Source: Cyclaneusma minus
Taxonomy: Eukaryota; Ascomycota; Leotiomycetes; Marthamycetales; Marthamycetaceae
Direction of reading: 5' to 3'
DNA length: 64,000 nt
Assembly (NCBI GenBank): GCA_037179335.1
Contig: JAKZHN010000008.1
Location: 1,116,001 to 1,180,000, forward strand
The notes under the pieces were generated by a model. That model had not been told where the DNA came from and did no database searches. It saw only the letters and a program-made list of their open reading frames with translations. Of this stretch, positions 56,264 through 64,000 are shown in pieces. A program made the translations under genes and the position numbers. Numbering within the stretch: the stretch's first letter is position 1; every line of letters begins with the position of its first letter.

Positions 56264-57643
56264 ATGGCCTACCAGCAGAACCCTCTCGTACAAATGGCCG
56301 AGACCGTAGGAACATATGCCGGATGGCTTCGTGTACCCGCCCTGGCCACTTCGGTACCATGCCCGCCACTATTCGTGAAGCTCCTACTGATATCTTTCAC
56401 AAGGGTATATTCGCAACCCTCACGTCTCTGCTTTACTTTAAGCAAAGGTGCGTTATCATTCCCCCCGCCCTGCACCATCCACGCTCTTTAGTTTGCCCAT
56501 GTGATCATAGAACTGATCCAACTCCCACAGAGCCCTTATCTACCCGTCTCATATGCCCCCCAGCGCACGACGAGATGTCCCTCGACCCGCCGCATACGGC
56601 ATTAGCGACTTCGAAGAACTCTTTCTAGACACTCCGGATGGCGAGAAACTAAATGCCTTCTACATCCGCGCGCCCAACAAGTCGCGAAGCAAAAATACAA
56701 CCGTCTTAATGTTCCATGGCAATGCAGGGAACATTGGACATCGAGTACCAATAGCTAGGATATTCAGCCAGTCTATGGACTGCAATGTGTTCATGCTGGA
56801 GTACAGAGGATATGGACTCTCTACGGGTTCTCCAGACGAGGCGGGTCTGATGATCGATGCTCAAACCGCTTACGACTATATACGACAACGACACGAAACC
56901 AGTGAGAACAAAATCGTCGTGTATGGCCAGAGTCTGGGCGGTGCGGTTAGCATCCAGCTCGTGGCCAAGAACCAGAATGACGGAGCTCTCGCAGCTTTGG
57001 TACTGGAGAACACGTTTCTATCGATACGGAAGCTTATTCCTTCGTAAGCAATTTTCAAAGTCCGACTGAGATTTACGAACAGAATACTGATAGCGTTGAA
57101 AGCATGATTCCGATGGGGAAATACATTACCTGGCTCTGCCACCAAGTCTGGCCTAGCGAGACCATTCTGCCCACCATCACAGACGTCCCAATCCTCTTTC
57201 TGAGCGGCCTGAAGGATGAGATCGTCCCGTAAGTCGTCATCCCTATCCCCACCTCCCATTTTATGTCTCAGAAACCCATCACATGACCATTACCCCATGA
57301 CCCTCAAAACTATACTCCGCCGAAACCGGCCTTCTCAAAACCAGCTCTCTATACCACCATTCTCTACCCAAGCTAAGACATATGCTACACACGCATATTA
57401 TTCTTGTATATGGCGACGTTCAACTTGGTCACACTCATCCTACCACCAATACTCATGTACCCCGAAAACGCTAACATCACGCCCAGAGCAAGCCACATGA
57501 AGCGCCTCTACGACATCTGCCAATCCAAGCAGAAGATCTGGAAGCCTCTCCCAAATGGCGACCACAACACATCCGTCGGCGAACCCAGCTATTTCGAATA
57601 CGTCTCCGAATTTGTCGCTTCGTGCCCCAAACGAAAAGAATAA
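56264..57643 (+). CDS. bem46: BEM46/ABHD13-like alpha/beta hydrolase
   Basis: Five exons: 56264-56353, 56404-56447, 56531-57043, 57103-57228 and 57487-57643; 309 aa with all phases consistent. The N-terminal exons code a membrane anchor (WLRVPALATSGIFATLTSLL, YFKQRALIYPS). The hydrolase core has the oxyanion motif LMFHGNAGN, the nucleophile elbow YGQSLGGAV (Ser about 179), the catalytic Asp in LSGLKDEIVP and the His in NGDHNTS. Bem46 proteins sit at ER or plasma-membrane sites in fungi and are linked to polarity and hyphal growth; the substrate is unknown. The last intron, 258 bp, is long compared with the others (50-83 bp). Confidence 0.93.
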
Positions 57644-58604
57644 ACGACAAAAGTTCCTTATCCTTGCATTTGAAAAATCGTGTTTCCAAATTTCGAGGGT
57701 TTGGAGATGGCATGGCACGGCGTTCTTGGGGGATCATGGATTATCCAATACCTTGGTTGATGAAGAACTAGAAGGAATGGGGTTCTTATGTTGCTAGATG
57801 TGGGGACGATACCGTAACCAGCTTCCAAGAGCTTTTAGACAGTGGACGAGGATAGTTTTACTCTTGTGCAAAGCTTGCAGTCCTCGAGCATTGGAATAAA
57901 TCCCCGAGTTATTGTGACACAGTCTCGTCGCCCAATCTCTCTGCTCACGAGCGGCGAGCCAGACATTCATGAACCATTCAATGATCAGAAGCATTCAACA
58001 AGCAAGCATTCAGATGCTTCTAACCGACCTACTGGCACCTGACACCCGTTGATCTCAAGCTGCACACAAAACATTTCGTGAGACTGTATCTAACGTATAA
58101 TATGAGGCCGAGGGCGCAAAATAAGAAATCGAAAAAGTGGGCAAAGCTCGAAGGTTCCCTATATACCAAGACAGTTTAGCCAGCCAATCTGCAACAATGA
58201 TAGCAGTCTCATAAAATTCCAGAAAAACGGACACTTGCGCTGAAACGCGTACCCTCCGTGTCAGAACCACCCGACTTGATTACCACTGGGAGATGAGAAG
58301 ATCAAGACGACCCTTTTTTCGGCTTTTTTTTAGCTCCCCCCTTTTTTTGTGCAAAGGTCACGTGACATTCCTTCATGCTGATTGTTTATTAATTCTTTGC
58401 CATTTGTGTACAATGCTCAATGCTGAGTCTAGACGCTATGAATCGCAATTCCTCGCTTGCAAAGGCCCGATGAATCAGGGGAATCCATGCAGTACTAGCA
58501 CCTCCAGTTGACCAGAACAAGCTTGTTCGAGAGACGCAATGCCCCCTGTTCCGCTTTTCCACAACACGAAGATACCAAGCTCAGACCTAGCGGGATTCTA
58601 TTAT
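57644..58604. other. Convergent 3' region
   Basis: 960 bp between the 3' ends of BEM46 and HEL2. Contains the palindrome GTCACGTGAC at about 58357-58366, an E-box-like site, but no gene start close by that would use it. Nothing else recognised. Confidence 0.4.
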
Positions 58605-61158
58605 CTATCCCCAATGCACAAGAACTTTCTTCTTCCCCTTATTCCCCTTCTTGCCCTTCCCAGCCTCCTCTACACCATCTGCTGCTTCCGCGTCCTCTTC
58701 CGCCTCCGCACTCCCAGCATTCCACGCACTCGGAGCCGGTCGTCCGCCATTCGAAAAATTCAAATCGCGCCTTACCATACCCCGGCCATAGCCAAAGATC
58801 GTACTCTGCGGCTTCGGAGCTGGCGGTAGCGCAGGGAATGCATCCGCACCTCCCGTAGGTCTACTAGCAGCCGGTCTCACGCTCACTGGCCGAGATGGTG
58901 GTGGGGTGGGACGCGCTGAAGATGAGGCCGAGGCCGCGGCTGATGCGGACCAGGGGATTGTGTTGATGGCAGATGGTCGAGAGGATGGTGCAGAAGATGA
59001 GGGGATGCCTGGGAGATCGGGGAACGCGTCGTTTGGCGTTGCCACGTTCTGGGGAGCGCGGCTTGACGACGGTCCCCCGACAACACTGGAAGCGGTGGAG
59101 CTAGAGCCGCCCCAGCTACCGTTGCGAGCGCCTTGAGAGCGGCTTGATTGGGCGGTTGAAGACTTGAGTTTGAGGACTCGGTTGGTTGATTTCTTGGCTG
59201 CTTGTTGCGAGGATGCCTGTGAAGGGCCGGCCGCGCTCGTCACAGTTGCCCAGCCCAGTCGGAGACCGCCTTGGCCGCCGCTTACAGAGCTGGCCATTGG
59301 CAGACTAGGGTAGTCTTCGTTGATGGCTCGCCAGTCGTTCCAGGCTGTTCGCAGAGCGTCGGCTTTGGTTTTCTCTTCATAGAGGTCGGCAACTTCGCGA
59401 ACGAGGGTGCCGAGATTGGCAGAGGAGGTATCGAAGAGGCCAAAGAATGCGTCGATCAGGCTGGATGCAGCATTGGGAGACGATGACTGTCGGTATGTAG
59501 AGATGGCGTTGCGGAACTGTGTGAGCTTCGTTGCGTCTTGTCCGAGCAAGTTGCTGGCTCGTTCCAAAACGGCGGCGTGTCGTAGACGGCGTGCTCGTTC
59601 CTGAGGAGTCAGATTTGCAGCATTCAGTTCCAATTCGGCCAAGCTATTAGTCAACGCACTGGTTTGTTCGGCCTCACGAGCAGCTGGGCGAGGGGCTGCT
59701 TGTGCTCGGCTGGATGAGGCTGTTGCTGGCGCAGGGGTAGGGGCTGACAATTGCCCACCGAATGTTCGGGTGGATATTGACTGAGCGCTATGGACAGCCA
59801 TTTGTCTTTGGAACGCTTGCTCGTCTCTCCGCATAGGTTGTGCACTCGAAGCCGGGATTGGCTCCGCATTCGGATCCCGCCCTCTTCCTCTGCCTCGTCC
59901 TTCTCGTTGCTGTCCCCGTCCGCCACCGGCCCCTCCCCGGCGTGGTTCCTGATATCTTTCTCTCACATTGAACCCAGACAGATCGACCATTCGCGCATCT
60001 CGTCGTACATCCTTCGATAATGTGTTGCCATGCTCAGATAGCTGGTGGGCCTTCAGATCCATCTCAGTACCGAAAGCGTTCTCATGATGCTTGTCTCTAC
60101 ATGCCGGGTCCATGCACATAAAATGGTCTTTGCGGAAATGCTCCTCGAGTTCTGGTAAGCCGGGATAGTAGTGAGGCCGGCGTGGGTCATCGGCATCACA
60201 GAAGCGACATCTTTCATGCCTTTCGCGGCAATGAACGAACAATTCGTCTTCTCCATAGAACCTTCGGTTGCAGAATCCACACATTGGATGGCCTTTGAAC
60301 CCGGTTTGGTCGACTGCGCCGGGATTGTCGTCACCATATCTCATATGCGATTCCAGGCTCTTGGCAGTAAACAAATCATGCTCATGAGTAAACACTTTCT
60401 TGTTCCTGGTACACAGATCACACATCCTCATCCTGTGGACTGAGGAGACATGCCTTTGAAGATCGGGCCATCCTAGACTTTGGTGATCACATTCTGTCTG
60501 GGGACAGTTGTAGTGCAGAAGAAAATGCGAGTCCTCAACAATCTCCGCTTTGTCATATTTGATACCGATTGTCTCGTCGGTGTGGCACAGATCACTAGGA
60601 GCGAAGTCCTCGTACCGTTTCGTGGCATCATCGGTGAAAATGACGAACTCGCTGGATGTCTGGGGAGAAAAGTCAGTACGATGAGCTTCAAAGAAGGGAT
60701 TCAGCGGGGTGACATACCCTACAGTGTGCACACTCCCTGTTCTTGTATAGAGCTCTCATCCGCAGAGCACAGATGTGACAGGTGCGGTGATTGCACGGCG
60801 TAACGGCATTGTGTTGGACAGTGGAAGCGCAAATGAAGCACACTTCAGCCTCAACCTCCTCCTCTTCAGTCTTGGCAGCAGACGGTTGTTGGATAGTCGG
60901 CGGTTGTGGATGTCCATCAGTCTGTCCGTTCGAGCTCGCGGATGACTGCTGGAACCTGGTAGCTAAGTCGGCTGCGCTCATCGTATTTGGGTTACCATTG
61001 TTGGCATTGCTGTGTCCGGAGCTTCCGCCTCGGTTCTGTCCACGGCCGCGACCTCGTTCACCTCCCCTTCTGCCTCTTCCCCTTCGTGCGCCTCCAGAAG
61101 CTGGACCAGTGGGGGCAACTGGAGGGGCAGTATTGGCGGAAGCGGTATCGGAAGTCAT
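58605..61158 (-). CDS. hel2: HEL2/ZNF598-type RING E3 ubiquitin ligase of ribosome quality control
   Basis: Exons 61158-60718 and 60659-58605 (intron GTATGT..CCCCAG) give 831 aa. The start is Gly/Arg-rich. The RING is CFICASTVQHNAVTPCNHRT then CHICALRMR and CAHC, with the second part following across the intron (CRTSSEFVIFTDD). A chain of C2H2-type fingers follows: NCPQTECDHQSLGWPDLQRH, MCGFCNRRFYGEDELFVHC, CRFCDADDPRRPHYY, HFMCMDPACRDKHHENAFG. The C-terminal half is low complexity (Ser/Ala/Pro) with basic clusters. Hel2 ubiquitinates 40S proteins of collided ribosomes and triggers rescue and no-go decay in the cytosol. Domain order and length match the family. Confidence 0.93.
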
Positions 61159-62038
61159 TGTTCGTTTCGTAGGAGACAGGCCTTGTCGAGGTTTCAAGCA
61201 GATGTTGGACCTTTTCTCTCGGAGCGAAGGATAGGGCAGTTTATGTACCGCGGTGGCTGGCGGGGAGAAAGATTGAAGCTGATCGTTGTCGATGATGAGC
61301 TTGACGATTGTATGTCTGGTTGACGATTGCCTCTATTTGACCTTTGGTGGGGCAGCTCAAGTTTTGACCAATCAGAGAGCGCCGTGGGCGAGACTTGGGC
61401 TCTTGGTGACCGAGGCTGAGAAATCCCAAAAATGTCCATCGGATTCTGAATTCAGCTGCTTAAGCTTTGGAAGTTGGGACGAACGCTCATTCTGTGTCAC
61501 TACGCGTATCATGTTGTCACATTCAGCCGGTAAAAATACAAGTTATATCTTCATTTACATTTGGCCTGGAGATGGTCTAGGGCACCCCTATCTCTAACGG
61601 GGCCAGGATTTATAAGGCTGCCAGATACACACAAAAAATTGACATCACGAGCCCTTCTGATCACGAACGTTTTGTCTCCCATCTGCTCTCGTTCTGCTAT
61701 GGAATAGCTCAGGCCTTGTGATACCAGGTAAGCAACACAGGTGACAGAGATGCTGCCCCTACTGAAAGAGAGATGGTCGGTGTGCAGATGCTGAACATCC
61801 ATCTTCTCCATCCACTGCCATATCCATCCCTGCCCAAATTCCCGGTAGCGAAAGCAGTCAGTGCTCCATCCCGTCATCAGATGTATGTAGCAGTTGGTAT
61901 TCGGTATCCTGGAAAGCAAGTATGCAACTTGTAACGCCCGCCCAAAGTCAACGCAACATAACGCCCCGAATTTGAAGGGAGAATACGTGCAGCTTCGCAG
62001 TACCTGGACGCAGAACCAGATACTCGCCATCGCTGGAC
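61159..62038. other. Intergenic region
   Basis: 880 bp: promoter of HEL2 on the left side and 3' region of the SWIB gene on the right. Open frames here lack recognisable domains. Confidence 0.4.
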
Positions 62039-63059
62039 TTATGAAGCCTGGGCCTCTTCGATGGGGTACAGCGATTTGCCGAGTAATTTGTTCATAGTGA
62101 ACATATGGACCTTGTCCTGCTTGAATACGGCCGTCAATTTGTCGTCGCAAATGATTTGCCTCTTGTCATTCGGGTCTTGCAGTTCGTGCTCTTTGATGTA
62201 GTCCCAAATCCGTTTGACAACTTGTGGTCGCGAGAGCTGTGGCTTGTCAGTTCCTGGGTTGCTGTAACCTATCAATGCGCCCGCGCCCACTTACCTGGGT
62301 TTCATTGGTGAGATCCGTCAACTCTTGAGAGAGCAGATATTCCTTCTAGTAATCGTGAGCCATGAAATGTTTGAGAGCAAGTCTGAGCACCTACATGGAA
62401 TCCACCCTTGCGCACAACCTCCTCGCCGTCGTCGTCCGTTTTGACCTTCTTCTTCTTGGGTTTCGACGCCTGTTTCCGAACTGGAGCTTTCTTCGTCGCA
62501 GATCCTCGAGTGGGGCGTGATCCCCTGTTTTCTTGCTCCTGAAGCCTGCGAGCAATCATCTCATCGGTGTCAGGCTCATGCTTCCGCTTCTTCTTTGGCG
62601 GCGTCTGGTCCTCCAATTCTGAGTAGTCATCTTGTGACGCTGACTCGCTAGGACTTCGCTTTTCTGTCTTGACATGGCTGTTGCTTTGCACTTCTGGAGT
62701 GGCTCCCGGTGAAGCAGGTGCTGCCGCAGTCGCTGCAGAAAATCTGTCGAATCGCTCCAGGATTAGAGGTTTGACCACATGCTACAACATCAAGTGTTAG
62801 TATTCTCCCAGATAGCTTTGTAAAGCAGGAACTGTGCCATGGCTCACCTTCAGATCTGTGAGATCGCGGCCCAACTTCTCCTCCAGACCCTTTCTGATCT
62901 TCTTCTCGGAGACGACACTCAAATCGCTGACTGCAAGTATCCCGTCGATGATGGCAGCATATTGAACCCGTTCCTCCTGTGTTACTACGCCGATGTGAGC
63001 CAAATACCATCCTGTTACTGCAATCGCGTAAGCCACTTGAGCAGTTACTCACAGTCCAT
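62039..63059 (-). CDS. uaf30: DEK_C + SWIB/MDM2 domain protein (UAF30/Spp27-like)
   Basis: Five exons: 63059-63053, 62984-62848, 62781-62395, 62345-62295 and 62236-62039; 259 aa. The first exon has only 7 nt (ATG GAC T), giving MDLTQEER. Residues 8-60 are a DEK_C domain (YAAIIDGILAVSDLSVVSEK; KIRKGLEEKLGRDLTDLK). A basic, Pro/Lys-rich linker follows (PPKKKRKHEPD is a likely nuclear signal). The SWIB domain is split by two introns and reads GGFHKEYLLSQELTDLTNET, QLSRPQVVKRIWDYIKEHEL, QDPNDKRQIICDDKL and VHMFTMNKLLGKSLYP. Yeast Uaf30 and S. pombe Spp27 are subunits of the upstream activating factor for rDNA transcription by RNA polymerase I; Tri1 is a paralogue. The symbol is by domain order. 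Confidence 0.9.
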
Positions 63060-63874
63060 CTTGTTGTCCTGGCAGGTTCAAGCTAAGCGACCACGGTTGG
63101 TCTGAAGTTGGTAGGCTTGATGCGGGTTGCGCGGTAGTCTTTCGCAGTCGGCAACCAAAGGTTTCTGAGCGCTGGATCTGGGTAAGATCGCCAGACTGTC
63201 AGGAAAATAGAGGGTGAAGTCCAGGCGGTATGCGCAGGTTGACTTCAAGTAGTAGCTCGAGCGCAGTAGGCGGGCCGTTGCGAAGATCGCGAGGCACAGA
63301 ATGACGAGGGCCGAGAGGTGATCTCCCAAGAGAGTTTGGGATGAATCGGGAGCAAAGTGGTAGTGGTATATGCGCGCGACAGCACCAGGAGCCTTCGGCA
63401 GAGGATAATAATGTATGTCGTGCTACTCGAGAGATCCGCGGTTGAGGCTTGCTCTTGCTTGCTTTTAGCAACCGTTGTTGACCGGCTTTTGCGAGAGGAA
63501 TGCACCCCCACGAACCCGATCCCGGGGTACGTGCTCTGCTTGGCACGCGCTCACGTGCGACCACATTGATTAGAGCCAGCATTAACCATCGTTCAAACTT
63601 CAACGCGATGTTTCTACTTGTATGCATGAACCGTCTACGTCAAGTCTACATATCAGTGGCAGCCGCGTCTCTATTGTTCTCACTTCTTATTGATTGTGTT
63701 GGTCTTGTGGCCCCCAAATTATGCTCATAAGTATCCATCACAAGCGAGGGGCGCGGGCCTTAGCTTGTCAAGCACCCAATGTCGAGAAAGTGAGAAGTTG
63801 AAGTCAGTTCGGCTGATGTTCCAATACAAATGAGGTGATCAGCAGATCGATATCAGGGCACTAGCCTCGCCACC
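63060..63874. other. Intergenic region
   Basis: 815 bp: promoter of the SWIB gene and the 3' flank of the gene cut at the right edge. GCTCACGTGCG at about 63550 is E-box-like. No gene. Confidence 0.4.
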
Positions 63875-64000
63875 TCACTCCCAGCCATCAACCGCTGCTT
63901 CCCAATCATCTGCTACATCTTCCTCGACCTTCTTTGCCCCATTCTCCTTCTTCATTGCTTTCGTCTCACCGCCCAAGGCCTTCTTCGTGCCCAACACCGT
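63875..64000 (-). CDS. C-terminal end of a gene cut by the window edge
   Basis: The minus-strand frame is open from the right edge to TGA at 63877-63875, 41 codons. It is Lys/Glu-rich and ends in VADDWEAAVDGWE, an acidic Trp-containing tail seen on several translation and ribosome-biogenesis proteins. The family cannot be decided from this part. A non-coding chance frame is possible, but the composition looks coding. Confidence 0.5.
   Translation of the reverse strand, partial: TVLGTKKALGGETKAMKKENGAKKVEEDVADDWEAAVDGWE

Overview
The window is nuclear DNA of a filamentous ascomycete (Pezizomycotina). The grounds are short GT..AG introns, typically about 50 bp, in most genes; a HET-domain gene; a dispersed 5S rRNA gene; recognisable ascomycete orthologues (SPT8 piece, PEX10, MOB2, LEO1, APC10/DOC1, BEM46, HEL2, UAF30); and a 9.3-kb AT-rich block that looks like transposons destroyed by repeat-induced point mutation (RIP). 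I cannot place it to class. All exon structures come from reading frames and splice consensus, not from transcripts.

Left part (1-13.4 kb) is the more accessory part. It holds the N-terminal part of an aspartic-protease-like protein whose first catalytic motif is changed, a truncated copy of the SAGA subunit gene SPT8, a 400-bp hAT-type MITE with 8-bp target duplications, a large trypsin-fold-like protein with GDEG where GDSG is expected, and a repeat-rich JmjC protein with a Cys-rich tail. Next comes a strange 1.3-kb patch with a 19-bp minisatellite, a G29 run, an N and a pure C109 run, followed by an aldo-keto reductase.

Middle part (13.4-37.4 kb) is mostly ordinary housekeeping genes. In order: NIP30/FAM192A-like, MIX23/Cid2-like, mitochondrial S-adenosylmethionine carrier-like, UPF0643, a HET-domain protein, a solo LTR, a HAD phosphatase, PEX10, ERD1-like, wax-synthase/MBOAT-like, a decayed alpha/beta hydrolase, MOB2, LEO1 and a 5S rRNA gene. 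Several neighbours are divergent and share a promoter: MIX23/SAM carrier, PEX10/ERD1, MOB2/LEO1.

37.5-46.8 kb is a transposon island that starts about 75 bp behind the 5S gene. Its outer edges are matching terminal inverted repeats of a DNA transposon. Inside are a 0.7-kb foldback element that splits the left inverted repeat and an LTR retrotransposon of about 7.5 kb whose two LTRs are still alignable. The island has almost no open reading frames, and its changes fit C-to-T mutation at CpA.

Right part (47-64 kb) returns to genes: a small hypothetical membrane protein, APC10/DOC1, a DHA1-type MFS transporter, an uncharacterised Lys-rich protein, BEM46, HEL2/ZNF598, a DEK_C+SWIB protein (UAF30/Spp27-like) and the C-terminus of a further gene cut by the window edge.
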